Source: Kribbella jiaozuonensis
Lineage (GTDB): Bacteria; Actinomycetota; Actinomycetes; Propionibacteriales; Kribbellaceae
Length of the DNA stretch: 64,000 nucleotides
Assembly (NCBI RefSeq): GCF_005233875.1
Contig: NZ_SZPZ01000002.1
Location: 744,001 to 808,000 of the forward strand
Direction of reading: 5' to 3'
Shown here: piece by piece, positions 34,510-45,275 of the stretch
Layout of the letters: every line of letters starts with the position of its first letter
How positions within the stretch are numbered: the stretch's first letter is position 1
Notes under the pieces: model-generated
Databases searched by the model: none
What the model was told of the DNA's origin: nothing
Seen by the model: only the letters and a program-made list of their open reading frames with translations
Made by a program: the position numbers and the translations under genes

Positions 34510-37500
34510 CTAATCAGCCGGTACGGCGAATTGCTCCAGTTGGCCGCGCAGTACGGCGACGCTCGTCTCGGGGTCGTCGCTGGTCTCGACGCCGACCGTC
34601 TCCAGAATCGTCAGCGCGCGCTGCCAGTGCTGTCGGGCCTCCTCGCACCGGCCGAGTGCTGCGAGCGCGTACGCGAGCCCGTCGTAGGCCCGCGCCTGGT
34701 CCACGGGCTGGTAGAGCTGCGTCGCCAGCTCCAGCGCGCGGCGGTGGGAGTCGAGAGCTTCGTTGGGCCGTCCAACGGTCAGGTGCAGCCGGCCGAATCC
34801 TTGGTGCGCCTCGAACTCCCAGTTGGGTGAGCCCAGGTCGCGGGCAAGGTCCATCGCCTGCTCACGGCAGTCGAACGCATCGGAGTACGCACCAAGGTGC
34901 CGGTGTGATTCGGCCAGCCCGTCCAGCGAGCGGAGCTGGTTGTGCAGGTTGCCGTTGTCCCGTGCGTGCTCCAGGCCCTGCTGGTAGAACTCGATCGCTC
35001 GCAGCGGGTCCGCCTGGAGGAGGTGGGCGTGGGCGATGCTGGTCAGCAGTTTCCCGACGCTGCGGTGGTCGATGGCGCGGGCGATGATCAGTGCGCGGCC
35101 GGTGAACTCCAGACTGGCGGCGTGATCGCCGAGCTTGCCGCACATCCAGCCGAGACCGTTCAGCGCGGCCAGGCGACCGGACTGGTTGTCCATGGACTCC
35201 GCGACGGCGAGCGACTCGTGCAGTTCGCGGAGCGCGAGGCTGTTGCGGTCCTGGGTCCCGTGGACGAGGCCTAGACCGTGCAGCGCGCGCATCTCACCTG
35301 ACCGGTAGGCGCTGGTGCGGGCGAGCTTCAGCGCTTCGCCGTACTCCTCGAGTGCCTGCGCGTGGATCCCTTGTACGCGGTGGCATTCGCCGAGGCGGAG
35401 TAGCAGGTCTGTCTCGCCGGTGGTGTTGTTCGTGGCGCGTGCGACGTCGAGCGCGCGGTGGTGCAGGTCTTCCAGGGTGGTGAGTCGGCCGACGGTGCGG
35501 AGGTACGGGTACAAGCTGGCCGAGAAGTGCAGGGTGCAGTTGCCGGCCTGTTCGGTGATCAGGAGGAGGTTCGGGAGTTCCGTCTGGAGCCAGTCGTCCG
35601 GCGTACTGGTGATCGGGTGGGCGTCGGGGTGGTGATGGAGGCCGGTGTGGTTCGGGTAGCGGCTGGCGGTCGCCTCGGTGGCGGCCTGGCAGTAGTAGTC
35701 GACCAGGCGGGTGAGTGCGGCGGGGGACTCGTCGGCGGCGACGGTACGGGCGTGGTCGCGGACGAGATCGTGGAATTGGTAGCGGCCGAACGCGGGCTCT
35801 TGCAGGAGATGGACGTTCAGCAGCTGCTCCAGAGCGCGGCTGGTCGCGGCGTTGTCGAGATCGAGCAGGGCCGCGGCCGCACTGGTGTCGAAGTCGGCGC
35901 CCGGGTGCAGTCCGAGTCGGCGGTACGCGCGGCGGAGGTCGGGGCCGAGCTCGCGGTACGACAGGTCGATCGCGGCCGCGACGCTGCGCGGTCCGGCGGT
36001 GAGCTCGGTCAAGCGGTGCTCGTGGCTGCGGAGTCGCTCCAGGAGTTGCTCGGCGGTCCAGGACGGATGGGATCTCAGCCGCGCGGCCGAGATGCGGATC
36101 GCGAGGGGGAGGAGCCCGCACTGCTCGACGAGCTCGGTCAGTACGGCGGGCGGCGTACCGCTCCTGCCTGCGACGGTCGTGAAGAGGTGGACGGCGTCGT
36201 CGGGTGGCAGTGTCTGCAGGGAGACGGCCGCGGTGGTGTCGAGGTCGGCGAGGCGGTGCCGGCTGGTGATCAGCACGCCCGAACCTGGCGTGCCGGGGAG
36301 GAGCGGGCGGACCTGTGCCTCGTCGACGGCGTTGTCGAGGACCAGCAGGACGCGGCGGTCGGCGAGGAGCGTGCGCAGCAGTCCGGCGCGGTCGTCGAGT
36401 TCGCGAGGCACGCGGTCCGCCGGTACGCCGAAGACCTCCAGCAGCCGCGCCACCACATCTCCGGCGTCTGCCGGCCTGACTCCGTCGGTGTGCCCGTGCA
36501 GATCGACGAACACCTGCCCGTCCGGGTACGACGGAGCCAGCTGATGCGCCGCCCGGACCACCAACGCCGTCTTCCCGACCCCCGCCATCCCGTCCACCGC
36601 CGCCACCATCACACCGCCCGGCAACGCGGTCAGAACGGCCAGCTCAGCGGCGCGGCCGGTGAAGGTAGGCAGATCGGCGGGGAGCGATTTCGGGACGTCC
36701 AGCTCGATCGGGTGAGGGAGCCGCAGGTCGGCCCGGTCATCGCGCTGGTCGCACTGGTCGCACCGGTCGCACCGGTCGCCGTGGTCGCACCGGTCGCGGT
36801 GGTCGCGGTGGTCGCCGTGGGCGGCGTGGGCGGCGTGGTGCGGGTGCAGGTCGGCGTCCAAGGCGCGGTGGCGGTCTGCATCCCGGGCGCGGTGCCGGTC
36901 GGCGTCCGGGGCGGGGTGCAGGTCGGTGTCCGGGGCGCGGTGGCGGTGTAGTTCAGCGTCCGCCGCGAGGAGGTCGGCGTGGAGTTGTTGTAGGTCGGCG
37001 CCGGGGCCTACGCCGAGTTCGTCGGCGAGCCGCGCGCGGATCACGTCGTACCGTCCCAGCGCCTCGGCGGAGCGGCCGGCGGCGGCCAGCATTCGGAGCA
37101 GCCGGATCCAGAGTGACTCGCGCAGTGGGTACGCCGCGGTCAGCTCCTGCAGCTGTGCGAGCAGCTCGTCGGACGGCTCGAGATCGGCGAGGCGTTCGAC
37201 GGCCGACAGCCGCAGTTCGACCAGCTGTGGCAGGACGGTCGTCGCGAGCCAGTCCGACTTCGTGCCGCAGAACGGCTCGCCCGTCCACTCCTGGAGCGCC
37301 GCAGCCGGACCGTCAGCCTGCTTGAACCGCAGTACGTCGACCTGGTCGGCCGAGACCGCGAACACGTACCCACCGTGACGAGTCTGTACGGCGTCAGCTC
37401 CCAGCGCCTGGCGGAGTCGTGCGATCAGCGTGTGCAGACTGCTCTTGACCCGATCCGGGAGCTCTTCACCCCAGACCCGATCGGCCAGCGTGTCCACCGC

Positions 37501-37641
37501 GACGCACTCACCCGCCGACATCGCGAGTACGGCGAGCAGCGTCCGCAGCCGGTCGCCCTTCAGCTCCACCGGCTCGCAGCCGACCGTGACCGCGAGCGGC
37601 CCGAACAGTCGGATCCCCACCTCAGCCACACCCCCGGCCAT
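34510..37641 (-). CDS. AfsR/SARP-type regulator with NB-ARC and TPR domains
   Basis: A 1043-residue regulator. Order: SARP winged helix (about 5-90, [12 protein letters not shown] and [17 protein letters not shown]), bacterial activator domain (about 95-230), a linker of about 77 residues extremely rich in Asp, His and Arg with four Cys, an NB-ARC ATPase (about 320-600; Walker [13 protein letters not shown], Walker [15 protein letters not shown]-type [10 protein letters not shown]), a winged helix, and TPR repeats to the end. AfsR-type proteins bind direct repeats near promoters of secondary metabolism genes. The ATG at 37641 was chosen; GTG starts slightly downstream are possible. acdS lies ten bases downstream. 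Confidence 0.9.
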   Translation of the reverse strand: MAGGVAEVGIRLFGPLAVTVGCEPVELKGDRLRTLLAVLAMSAGECVAVDTLADRVWGEELPDRVKSSLHTLIARLRQALGADAVQTRHGGYVFAVSADQVDVLRFKQADGPAAALQEWTGEPFCGTKSDWLATTVLPQLVELRLSAVERLADLEPSDELLAQLQELTAAYPLRESLWIRLLRMLAAAGRSAEALGRYDVIRARLADELGVGPGADLQQLHADLLAADAELHRHRAPDTDLHPAPDADRHRARDADRHRALDADLHPHHAAHAAHGDHRDHRDRCDHGDRCDRCDQCDQRDDRADLRLPHPIELDVPKSLPADLPTFTGRAAELAVLTALPGGVMVAAVDGMAGVGKTALVVRAAHQLAPSYPDGQVFVDLHGHTDGVRPADAGDVVARLLEVFGVPADRVPRELDDRAGLLRTLLADRRVLLVLDNAVDEAQVRPLLPGTPGSGVLITSRHRLADLDTTAAVSLQTLPPDDAVHLFTTVAGRSGTPPAVLTELVEQCGLLPLAIRISAARLRSHPSWTAEQLLERLRSHEHRLTELTAGPRSVAAAIDLSYRELGPDLRRAYRRLGLHPGADFDTSAAAALLDLDNAATSRALEQLLNVHLLQEPAFGRYQFHDLVRDHARTVAADESPAALTRLVDYYCQAATEATASRYPNHTGLHHHPDAHPITSTPDDWLQTELPNLLLITEQAGNCTLHFSASLYPYLRTVGRLTTLEDLHHRALDVARATNNTTGETDLLLRLGECHRVQGIHAQALEEYGEALKLARTSAYRSGEMRALHGLGLVHGTQDRNSLALRELHESLAVAESMDNQSGRLAALNGLGWMCGKLGDHAASLEFTGRALIIARAIDHRSVGKLLTSIAHAHLLQADPLRAIEFYQQGLEHARDNGNLHNQLRSLDGLAESHRHLGAYSDAFDCREQAMDLARDLGSPNWEFEAHQGFGRLHLTVGRPNEALDSHRRALELATQLYQPVDQARAYDGLAYALAALGRCEEARQHWQRALTILETVGVETSDDPETSVAVLRGQLEQFAVPAD
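36741..36820. repeat. 9-bp minisatellite in the AfsR linker
   Basis: About nine tandem units of nine bases (GGTCGCACC, GGTCGCGGT, GGTCGCCGT types). On the minus strand they encode repeated HRD, CDQ, CDR and HGD triplets in the linker between the activator domain and NB-ARC. The flanking 130 bases up to 36950 continue with less regular DADRH-type units. Confidence 0.8.
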
Positions 37642-37700
37642 GCCCGGCACAGTACCCACAGACCGGGCCAATTCGATCGCGCCCGCAGCTAGGCCTGCAC

Positions 37701-37706
37701 TAGCGT
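37701..37706 (+). promoter_or_regulatory. -10 hexamer TAGCGT for the kinase-like gene
   Basis: TAGCGT is six bases before the GTG at 37713 with no ribosome binding site. The 71-bp gap to the AfsR-type gene therefore holds at least one of two divergent promoters. Confidence 0.45.
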
Positions 37707-37712
37707 GCCTGG

Positions 37713-38495
37713 GTGTTTCCAGACGAGATCGACGTCCAACCGCCCGCCTATCTCGAACAACTCGGCACCGTCTTCACCCGCTTCGGCACCCAGGACTCCG
37801 GCAACATCTCGTACGGCGTCCAGACCGCCGGCACCCGGTACTTCGTCAAGACCGCCGGCGACCCCACCGACACCCAGTCGTACCTCGACTTCGACGGCCG
37901 CGTAGCCCTCCTCCGCAACGCCGTCGAACTCGCGCACTCCGTCGCCCACCCCGCCCTGCCGACCCTGCACGCGGTCGTCGAATCCCCGGCCGGGCCGGTG
38001 CTCGTCTACGACTGGCGCGACGGCGACCTCCTAGGCCCCGCCCTCGAACGCTTCAAGGCGCTCCCCACCGAGGAGATCCTCACCGCGCTCAACACGCTCT
38101 ACGACCTCCACGCCGACCTGGACGCCGCCGGCTGGGTCGAGGGCGACTTCTACCACTCCTCGATGCTCTACGACTTCCCGGCGAAGCGCCTGACGGTCAT
38201 AGACCTCGACAGCTACCACCGCGGCCCGTTCGTCAACACGATGGGCCGCATGTTCGGCTCCAGCCGCTACATGGCTCCCGAGGAACACGCCCTCGGAGCC
38301 CCCATCGACACCCGAACCACCGCCTACGTGATGGCCCGCACCGCCCAACTCCTCCTCACCGACCCACCCGCCCCACTCCACGCCGTACTCACCGAAGCCA
38401 CCACCACCCGCTACCCCACCTACAAGTCCTTCCACACCGCCTGGCTGACCGCCTCATCCACAACCCCCGCCAACCTCCCCAGCCGCCCGACCTGA
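37713..38495 (+). CDS. Protein-kinase/aminoglycoside-phosphotransferase-fold protein
   Basis: A 260-residue protein with a kinase-like fold. The ATP Lys is in TRYFVKTAGD near 50, a C-helix acid may be in NAVELAHSVAHPALP, the hinge is VLVYDWRDGDLL, the catalytic loop is WVEGDFYHSSMLYD near 145-158 and the metal Asp is in LTVIDLDSYHRG. The catalytic loop has EGD rather than HGD/HRD, so one position is altered while the Asp is kept. An activation-segment-like SSRYMAPEEH follows, as in Ser/Thr kinases. It is divergent from the AfsR-type gene. It may phosphorylate a small molecule or a protein; this cannot be decided. Confidence 0.72.
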   Translation: MFPDEIDVQPPAYLEQLGTVFTRFGTQDSGNISYGVQTAGTRYFVKTAGDPTDTQSYLDFDGRVALLRNAVELAHSVAHPALPTLHAVVESPAGPVLVYDWRDGDLLGPALERFKALPTEEILTALNTLYDLHADLDAAGWVEGDFYHSSMLYDFPAKRLTVIDLDSYHRGPFVNTMGRMFGSSRYMAPEEHALGAPIDTRTTAYVMARTAQLLLTDPPAPLHAVLTEATTTRYPTYKSFHTAWLTASSTTPANLPSRPT

Positions 38496-38979
38496 CCCCC
38501 GGCGCCCGGCCGCGCAAGCGCCCAAGCCGCCCGCGACACCCCGGTATACGCCGCCACCAGCACCGCCCCAGGCCGTACGTCGCCACCGTGCGCAGCAACC
38601 AACGCATCCAGCGGGGTGTCCACGGCGAGCGCCAAATACCCCAGGTCGAATCCAGCCGGCCCCAGCCCGAACTGCTCCCAGTCGATGGCGACGACGTCCT
38701 CGCCGTCCCGGCCGAGCAGGTTCACCGGAGGGCATCGCCATGCGTCGGCACCCGCGGCAGCCGGTCCAGCACCGCCAGCGCGGCCTCCCGCCGTACCCAC
38801 AGCTCCTTGATCGCCGGTGAACTCAGGCCGGCCCGAGTCAGCGCATCCCATCCACCCCGCAGCTCCACGGTCCTCAGACGGTCTCGCAGCACGTCCCGAG
38901 CACCCCAGGCAGGCTCGACCACCGAACTCCCCACGAACCGCCCCAGAGCCCCAGCCAGCCCCTCTCCAGCCCACTCCAC
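38420..38979 (-). pseudogene. Phosphotransferase (APH fold), frameshifted and lacking its N-lobe
   Basis: Two minus-strand frames together form the C-lobe of an aminoglycoside/homoserine-kinase-type phosphotransferase. The first (about 38979-38725) ends RVPTHGDALR-stop; the second (about 38733-38420) continues PPVNLLGRDGEDVVAIDWEQ and FDLGYLALAVD. Joining them with one added base in the C-run near 38727-38733 gives HGDAPPVNLL, the standard catalytic loop with four residues between Asp and Asn. The ATP-binding N-lobe is missing upstream. The 3' end overlaps the kinase-like gene by 76 bases. A true pseudogene is likely; a sequencing error could explain the frameshift but not the missing N-lobe. 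Confidence 0.72.
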
Positions 38980-39140
38980 CGCGAGTGGTCTCAGCAGGTG
39001 AATTTCGGGTGGTTTGGGTGGTTGTGGGGGCGGTGGGCTGGGAAGATGGGAGGCTAGTAGTGAGCGCTTGCTTACTGTGGGTCATCAAGGCGTTTCACGG
39101 TGGACGGGAAGTCCAGCTGGTGGGCGTCATGAGGTAGTCT

Positions 39141-39172
39141 CGGGACACCCGGCTTGGGCCAATGTTGTCCCG
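39141..39172 (+). promoter_or_regulatory. Inverted repeat in the gltB leader
   Basis: CGGGACA (39141-39147) pairs with TGTCCCG (39166-39172) over 18 bases, 40 bases before the gltB ATG. It may be a leader hairpin or an operator for nitrogen control. No known riboswitch class was recognised in 38980-39211. Confidence 0.35.
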
Positions 39173-39211
39173 CGGCCAGTTGTTTGACCGTAGGACGACG
39201 GGAGCCCCTGA

Positions 39212-42200
39212 ATGTATGGTCGCCCCCCATTCCCGAGCGAGGGTCTTTACGACGGGCAGCACGAGCACGACGCTTGTGGTGTTGCCTTCGTCGCGACCCT
39301 GACCGGTGAACCGAGCCACGACATCGTGGCCAAGGCCTTGACCGCCCTGCGCAATCTCGAGCACCGCGGCGCGTCCGGCGCCGAACCGGATTCCGGCGAC
39401 GGCGCCGGCATCCTGCTGCAGGTCCCGGACGCCTTCTACCGCAAGGTGTGCGAGTTCGAGCTGCCGGCAACGCACAGCTACGCGACCGGTATCGCGTTCC
39501 TGCCCGCGGATCCCGACGACGCCGCCAAGGCGATCAACCGGATCGAGGAGCTGGCCGCCGAAGAGCAGCTCAGCGTCGTCGGCTGGCGGGACATCCCGAC
39601 CACGCCAGACCTGCTCGGCGCGACCGCACGCTCGGTGATGCCGACCTTCAAGCAGCTGTTCGTCACCGCGAAGACCGGCCGCGTGCTCGGCCTGGCGCTC
39701 GAGCGGATGGCGTTCCGGCTGCGGAAGCGGGCCGAGAAGGAGACGGAGACCTACTTCCCGTCGCTGTCCGGCCGGACCATCACCTACAAGGGGATGCTCA
39801 CCACCGGCCAGCTGGACAAGTTCTTCCCCGAGCTCACCGATCCGGACCTCGCCTCGGCGATCGGCATCGTCCACAGCAGGTTCTCGACGAACACGTTCCC
39901 GTCCTGGCCGCTGGCCCACCCGTACCGGTACATCGCCCACAACGGTGAGATCAACACCGTCCAGGGCAACCGCAACTGGATGCGCGCCCGCGAGGCCCTG
40001 CTCGCCAGCGACCTCATCCCCGGCGACCTCGAGCAGCTCTACCCGATCTGTACGCCGGGAGCCTCGGACTCGGCCTCCTTCGACGAGGTCCTCGAGCTCC
40101 TGCACCTCGGCGGCCGCTCGCTGCCGCACGCGATGCTGATGATGATCCCGGAGGCGTGGGAGAACGCCACCACGATGGATCCGAAGCGGCGCGCGTTCTA
40201 CGAGTTCCACTCGACGCTGATGGAGCCGTGGGACGGCCCGGCGTCGGTGGTCTTCTCCGACGGCACCAAGGTCGGCGCGGTCCTCGACCGCAACGGCCTG
40301 CGCCCCTCGCGCTACTGGGTGACCGAGGACGGCCTCGTCGTCCTCGCGTCCGAGGCCGGCGTCCTCGACATCGACCCGGCGACCGTGACCGAGAAGGGCC
40401 GGCTCGAGCCGGGCCGGATCTTCCTGGTCGACGTCGACGCGCACCGGATCATCACCGACGCCGAGGTGAAGAACGCGCTCGCCACCGAGCACCCATACGA
40501 CGAATGGCTGCACGGCGGCCTGATCCGGTTCGAGGACCTGCACGAGCGGGAGCACGTCGTACACAGCCACGCGTCGGTGACCCGGCGCCAGCAGGTCTTC
40601 GGGTACACCGAGGAGGAGCTGCGCGTCATCCTCACCCCGATGGCGAAGTCCGGCGCCGAGCCGATCGGCTCGATGGGCACCGACACGCCGATCGCGGTGC
40701 TGAGCGACCGGCCGCGGCTGCTGTTCGACTACTTCGCGCAGCTGTTCGCCCAGGTCACGAACCCGCCGCTGGACGCGATCCGCGAGGAGCTCGTCACCTC
40801 GTTGTCGTCGTCCCTCGGCCCGGAGGCGAACCTGCTCAGCCCGAGCCCGGCGTCCTGCCGGCAGGTGGTGATCCCGTTCCCGGTGATCACGAACGACGAG
40901 CTGGCCAAGCTCCGGCACATCAACCTCGACGGCGACATGCCAGGCTTGGCCACCACGGTCCTGCGCGGCGTGTACGACGTCGAGGAGGGCGGCGCGGCGC
41001 TCAAGGCCCGGCTCGACGAGGTGTGCGCGGAGGCGAGTGCCGCGATCAGGGACGGCGCCCGCATCCTGGTGCTGTCCGACCGGCACTCGAACGCCGACAG
41101 CGCGCCGATCCCGTCGTTGCTGCTCACCGCCGCGGTCCATCACCACCTGGTGCGGGAGAAGACCCGTACGCAGGTCGGTCTCGTCGTCGAGGCCGGTGAC
41201 GTTCGCGAGGTCCACCACGTCGCGCTCCTGATGGGGTACGGCGCGGCCGCGATCAACCCGTACCTGGCGCTGGAGTCCGTCGAGGACCTGTGCCGGCGCG
41301 GCACCTACCTGCCGGGGATCGAGCCCGAGCAGGCCGTGCGGAACGTGGTGAAGTCGCTCGGCAAGGGCGTGCTCAAGGTCATGTCGAAGATGGGTGTCTC
41401 GACGGTCGCGTCGTACACCGGCGCCCAGATCTTCGAGGCGAACGGGCTGTCCCCGTTCCTCGTCGACATCTACTTCACCGGTACGTCGTCGAGGATCGGC
41501 GGCGTCGGCCTGGACACGATCGCCGAGGAGGTACGCCGCCGGCACCTGCGCGCCTACCCGGCGGACGGGATCCTGCCCGCGCACCGCAAGCTGGAGATCG
41601 GCGGCGAGTACCAGTGGCGGCGTGAAGGTGAGCCGCACCTGTTCGACCCGGACACGGTCTTCCGGCTGCAGCACAGCACCCGGACCGGTCGCTACGACAT
41701 CTTCAAGCAGTACACGTCCCGGGTGAACGAGCAGTCCGAGCGGCTGATGACGCTGCGCGGCCTGTTCGGGTTCGGCAGCGACCGCGAACCGATCTCGATC
41801 GACGAGGTCGAGCCGGTCAGCGAGATCGTCAAGCGGTTCTCCACCGGCGCGATGAGCTACGGCTCGATCAGCGCCGAGGCGCACCAGACACTGGCGATCG
41901 CGATGAACCGGCTCGGCGGCAAGTCGAACACCGGTGAGGGCGGCGAGGACGCCGACCGGCTGTACGACCCGACCCGGCGGAGCTCGATCAAGCAGGTCGC
42001 CTCGGGACGGTTCGGCGTCACCGCGGAGTACCTGACGAACTCCGACGACATCCAGATCAAGATGGCGCAGGGCGCGAAGCCCGGCGAGGGCGGGCAGCTG
42101 CCCGGCCCGAAGGTGTACCCCTGGGTGGCGAGCACCCGGCACTCGACGCCGGGTGTCGGCCTGATCTCGCCGCCGCCGCACCACGACATCTACTCGATCG

Positions 42201-43735
42201 AGGATCTGGCCCAGCTGATCCACGACCTGAAGAACGCGAACCCGGCGGCACGGATCCACGTGAAGCTGGTGTCCGAGGTCGGAGTCGGCACGATCGCCGC
42301 GGGTGTCTCCAAGGCGCACGCGGACGTCGTACTGATCTCCGGTCACGACGGCGGTACGGGCGCGGCGCCGCTGACGTCGCTGAAGCACGCCGGTGGTCCG
42401 TGGGAGCTGGGTCTCGCCGAGACGCAGCAAACCCTGCTGCTGAACGGTTTGCGCGACCGCATCGTCGTACAGACCGACGGCCAGCTGAAGACCGGACGGG
42501 ACGTCATCATCGCGGCGCTGCTGGGTGCGGAGGAGTTCGGTTTCGCGACCGCTCCGCTGGTGGTGTCGGGCTGCATCATGATGCGGGTCTGCCACCTCGA
42601 CACCTGCCCGGTCGGCGTCGCCACGCAGAACCCTGTACTGCGGGAGCGGTTCTCCGGCAAGCCCGAGTTCGTCGTGAACTTCTTCGAGTTCATCGCCGAG
42701 GAGGTCCGGGAATACCTTGCAGAGCTGGGATTCCGGACCCTCGACGAGGCGATCGGTCACGCCGAGGTGCTGGACGTCCAGCGCGCGGTCGACCACTGGA
42801 AGGCCGACGGCCTCGACCTGGCGCCGATCCTGCACGTGCCGTCGCTGCCGGAAGGCGCGTCGCGGCACCAGGTCGTCGGGCAGAACCACGGCCTGGACAA
42901 GGCGCTCGACAACGAGCTGATCGAGATCTGCCGGCCGGCGCTGGAGAACGGCGAACCGGTGCGCGCGCAGCTCGCGATCCGCAACGTCAACCGCACCGTC
43001 GGCACGATGCTCGGCCACGAGATCACCAAGCGGTACCGCGCGGCCGGCCTGGCCGACGGGACGATCGACCTGACCTTCACCGGGTCGGCCGGCAACTCGT
43101 TCGCCGCCTTCGTACCGAGCGGGGTCACCCTGCGACTCGAGGGTGACGCCAACGACTACGTCGGCAAGGGCCTGTCCGGCGGTCGCGTGGTCATCCGCCC
43201 GGACCGCCGCGCGCGGTTCGACGCGGCCGACCAGATCATCGCCGGCAACGTGATCGCGTACGGCGCGACGTCGGGCGAGCTGTTCATCAGCGGCGGCGTC
43301 GGCCAGCGGTTCTGCGTCCGGAACTCCGGCGCGACCGCGATCGTCGAGTCGGTCGGCGACCACGCCTGCGAGTACATGACCGGCGGCCGCGTCGTCGTAC
43401 TGGGTGCGGTCGGTCGGAACTTCGCGGCCGGCATGTCGGGCGGCGTGGCCCACGTGATCGACCTGGACCACGCGTTGGTGAACCCGGAGCTGGTGGATCT
43501 GCACCCGGTCACCACCGACGAGTCCGAACTGCTGCACGACCTGGTCCGCAGGCACTTCGAGGAGACCGGATCGGAACGGGCGGCCAAGCTGCTCGCCGAC
43601 TGGCCCGCGGCGGCTGCCAGGTTCACCACGGTGATGCCCCGCGACTATGCCCGGGTGCTGGCGGCCAAGGCGGCCGCCGAGCGTGACGGGCTGGACGAGG
43701 ATGCCACCACACGAGCGATGATGGAGGCCATCTGA
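39212..43735 (+). CDS. gltB: Glutamate synthase large subunit
   Basis: GltB takes the amide of glutamine, tunnels ammonia and makes glutamate from 2-oxoglutarate. The 1507 residues are normal for the NADPH alpha subunit. The class II glutaminase begins at the Cys of [10 protein letters not shown] (Cys 22), so a 21-residue propeptide must be removed. A central domain and the FMN synthase domain (around [20 protein letters not shown] and [12 protein letters not shown], then [17 protein letters not shown]) follow. The 3Fe-4S Cys are in [13 protein letters not shown]. The C-terminal GXGXG helix reads [16 protein letters not shown]. It overlaps gltD by one base. Confidence 0.97.
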   Translation: MYGRPPFPSEGLYDGQHEHDACGVAFVATLTGEPSHDIVAKALTALRNLEHRGASGAEPDSGDGAGILLQVPDAFYRKVCEFELPATHSYATGIAFLPADPDDAAKAINRIEELAAEEQLSVVGWRDIPTTPDLLGATARSVMPTFKQLFVTAKTGRVLGLALERMAFRLRKRAEKETETYFPSLSGRTITYKGMLTTGQLDKFFPELTDPDLASAIGIVHSRFSTNTFPSWPLAHPYRYIAHNGEINTVQGNRNWMRAREALLASDLIPGDLEQLYPICTPGASDSASFDEVLELLHLGGRSLPHAMLMMIPEAWENATTMDPKRRAFYEFHSTLMEPWDGPASVVFSDGTKVGAVLDRNGLRPSRYWVTEDGLVVLASEAGVLDIDPATVTEKGRLEPGRIFLVDVDAHRIITDAEVKNALATEHPYDEWLHGGLIRFEDLHEREHVVHSHASVTRRQQVFGYTEEELRVILTPMAKSGAEPIGSMGTDTPIAVLSDRPRLLFDYFAQLFAQVTNPPLDAIREELVTSLSSSLGPEANLLSPSPASCRQVVIPFPVITNDELAKLRHINLDGDMPGLATTVLRGVYDVEEGGAALKARLDEVCAEASAAIRDGARILVLSDRHSNADSAPIPSLLLTAAVHHHLVREKTRTQVGLVVEAGDVREVHHVALLMGYGAAAINPYLALESVEDLCRRGTYLPGIEPEQAVRNVVKSLGKGVLKVMSKMGVSTVASYTGAQIFEANGLSPFLVDIYFTGTSSRIGGVGLDTIAEEVRRRHLRAYPADGILPAHRKLEIGGEYQWRREGEPHLFDPDTVFRLQHSTRTGRYDIFKQYTSRVNEQSERLMTLRGLFGFGSDREPISIDEVEPVSEIVKRFSTGAMSYGSISAEAHQTLAIAMNRLGGKSNTGEGGEDADRLYDPTRRSSIKQVASGRFGVTAEYLTNSDDIQIKMAQGAKPGEGGQLPGPKVYPWVASTRHSTPGVGLISPPPHHDIYSIEDLAQLIHDLKNANPAARIHVKLVSEVGVGTIAAGVSKAHADVVLISGHDGGTGAAPLTSLKHAGGPWELGLAETQQTLLLNGLRDRIVVQTDGQLKTGRDVIIAALLGAEEFGFATAPLVVSGCIMMRVCHLDTCPVGVATQNPVLRERFSGKPEFVVNFFEFIAEEVREYLAELGFRTLDEAIGHAEVLDVQRAVDHWKADGLDLAPILHVPSLPEGASRHQVVGQNHGLDKALDNELIEICRPALENGEPVRAQLAIRNVNRTVGTMLGHEITKRYRAAGLADGTIDLTFTGSAGNSFAAFVPSGVTLRLEGDANDYVGKGLSGGRVVIRPDRRARFDAADQIIAGNVIAYGATSGELFISGGVGQRFCVRNSGATAIVESVGDHACEYMTGGRVVVLGAVGRNFAAGMSGGVAHVIDLDHALVNPELVDLHPVTTDESELLHDLVRRHFEETGSERAAKLLADWPAAAARFTTVMPRDYARVLAAKAAAERDGLDEDATTRAMMEAI

Positions 43736-45201
43736 TGGCTGATCCCAAGGGATTCCTGACCACCCCGCGCGAGGTCGCCGACCGGCGGCCGGTGGAGGAA
43801 CGCAAGCAGGATTGGAAAGAGGTCTACCCCGGTGGACCGGGCAAGGCGCTGCTGCCGATCATCACCAAGCAGGCCGGCCGCTGTATGGACTGCGGTATCC
43901 CGTTCTGCCACAACGGCTGCCCGCTGGGCAACCTGATCCCGGAGTGGAACGACCTGGTCTGGCGGGACGACTGGTCTTCGGCGATCGAGCGGTTGCATGC
44001 CACCAACAACTTCCCGGAGTTCACCGGGCGGCTGTGCCCGGCGCCGTGCGAAACGTCGTGCGTGCTCGGTATCAACCAGGACCCGGTGACGATCAAGAAC
44101 GTCGAGGTCGCGATCATCGACAAGGCCTGGGAGACCGGCGACGTCCGGCCCCAGCCGCCGGAGTGGCTGACCGGCAAGACGATCGCGGTCGTCGGGTCCG
44201 GTCCGTCCGGCCTGGCCGCCGCGCAGCAGCTGACCCGCGCGGGGCACACGGTCGCGGTCTACGAGCGCGCCGACACCCCGGGCGGCCTGCTGCGGTACGG
44301 CATTCCCGAGTTCAAGATGGAGAAGCTGCAGGTCGACCGCCGGATCCAGCAGATGAAAGAGGAGGGCACGGTCTTCCGCTCCGGCGTGAACGTCGGCGTG
44401 GACGTGACCGGCACCCAGCTCAAGCAGCGGTACGACGCTGTCGTGATCGCCACCGGGGCCACGGCGGGCCGCGACCTGCCCGTGCCGGGCCGCGAGTACG
44501 GCGGCATCCACCAGGCGATGGAGTACCTGCCGCAGGCCAACCGGGTCGCGCTCGGGCAGACCGTCGACGACCAGATCGTTGCGACCGGCAAGGACGTGGT
44601 GATCATCGGCGGCGGTGACACCGGTGCCGACTGCCTCGGTACGGCGCACCGGCAGGGCGCCCGGACAGTGACCCAGCTGGAGATCATGCCGCGGCCGGGC
44701 GACGACCGTCCGGGGCACCAGCCGTGGCCGACGTACCCGATGATCTACCGGGTCGCCTCCGCGCACGAGGAGGGCGGCGACCGGGTGTACGCCGTCTCGA
44801 CGGTGAACTTCGAGGCCGATGCCGACGGCAACGTCTCCGGACTGAACCTGGTCGAGGTGAAGTTTGCCGACGGCAAGTTCAACCCGGTCGAGGGCAGCGA
44901 GCGGACCATCCCGGCGCAGCTCGTGCTGCTGGCGATGGGCTTCGTCGGCCCGGAGCGTGAGGGTTTCCTCGAGCAGCTCGGTGTCGAGCTCGACGAGCGC
45001 GGCAACGTCAAGCGGGACAAGGACTACCAGACCTCGGTCGAGGGCGTCTTCGCCTGCGGCGACGCGGGTCGTGGTCAGTCGCTGATCGTCTGGGCGATCG
45101 CCGAGGGGCGGTCCTGCGCCAACGGCGTGGACACCCACCTCACCGGCTCGTCCACGCTTCCCACCCCGATCCCGCCGACCGCCCGGCCGCTGGCGGTCTG
45201 A
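43735..45201 (+). CDS. gltD: Glutamate synthase small subunit
   Basis: GltD passes electrons from NADPH through FAD and iron-sulphur clusters to GltB. The 488-residue protein starts with the Cys-rich cluster region (RCMDCGIPFCHNGCPLGN, then GRLCPAPCETSCVLG). The FAD fold begins at IAVVGSGPSGLAAAQQL and the NADPH fold at VVIIGGGDTGADCLGTA. The last FAD contact is VFACGDAGRGQSLIVWAI. The ATG overlaps the gltB stop (TGATG), which sets a 1:1 ratio. An 11-bp hairpin follows the stop. Confidence 0.97.
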   Translation: MADPKGFLTTPREVADRRPVEERKQDWKEVYPGGPGKALLPIITKQAGRCMDCGIPFCHNGCPLGNLIPEWNDLVWRDDWSSAIERLHATNNFPEFTGRLCPAPCETSCVLGINQDPVTIKNVEVAIIDKAWETGDVRPQPPEWLTGKTIAVVGSGPSGLAAAQQLTRAGHTVAVYERADTPGGLLRYGIPEFKMEKLQVDRRIQQMKEEGTVFRSGVNVGVDVTGTQLKQRYDAVVIATGATAGRDLPVPGREYGGIHQAMEYLPQANRVALGQTVDDQIVATGKDVVIIGGGDTGADCLGTAHRQGARTVTQLEIMPRPGDDRPGHQPWPTYPMIYRVASAHEEGGDRVYAVSTVNFEADADGNVSGLNLVEVKFADGKFNPVEGSERTIPAQLVLLAMGFVGPEREGFLEQLGVELDERGNVKRDKDYQTSVEGVFACGDAGRGQSLIVWAIAEGRSCANGVDTHLTGSSTLPTPIPPTARPLAV

Positions 45202-45207
45202 TCGCAT

Positions 45208-45249
45208 TTCGGGCACCCGCCAACACGAAACGCGAGGTGGGTGCCCGAA
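45208..45249 (+). terminator. Hairpin after gltD
   Basis: TTCGGGCACCC (45208-45218) and GGGTGCCCGAA (45239-45249) form a perfect 11-bp stem with a 20-base loop, starting seven bases after the gltD stop. No T-run follows. It ends 14 bases before the -10 box of the next gene. Confidence 0.65.
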
Positions 45250-45263
45250 CTGGATCGGCTCGA

Positions 45264-45269
45264 TAGGTT
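45264..45269 (+). promoter_or_regulatory. -10 hexamer TAGGTT for the metallophosphoesterase gene
   Basis: TAGGTT is six bases before the GTG at 45276; no ribosome binding site is seen, so the message is probably leaderless. Confidence 0.45.
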
Positions 45270-45275
45270 GGAAGC

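Noticed and set aside
35458..36951. Frame with [10 protein letters not shown] runs opposite the AfsR-type gene
   Set aside because: It arises from the 9-bp repeat read on the other strand; the AfsR domains are on the minus strand.
38980..39211. Riboswitch before gltB
   Set aside because: Only one 7-bp inverted repeat was found; no known class core was recognised.
39095..43555. A 1486-residue open frame antisense to gltB, and similar long antisense frames elsewhere
   Set aside because: GC-rich third positions keep antisense frames open. It is Arg/Asp/His-rich, matches no fold and lies wholly under gltB.
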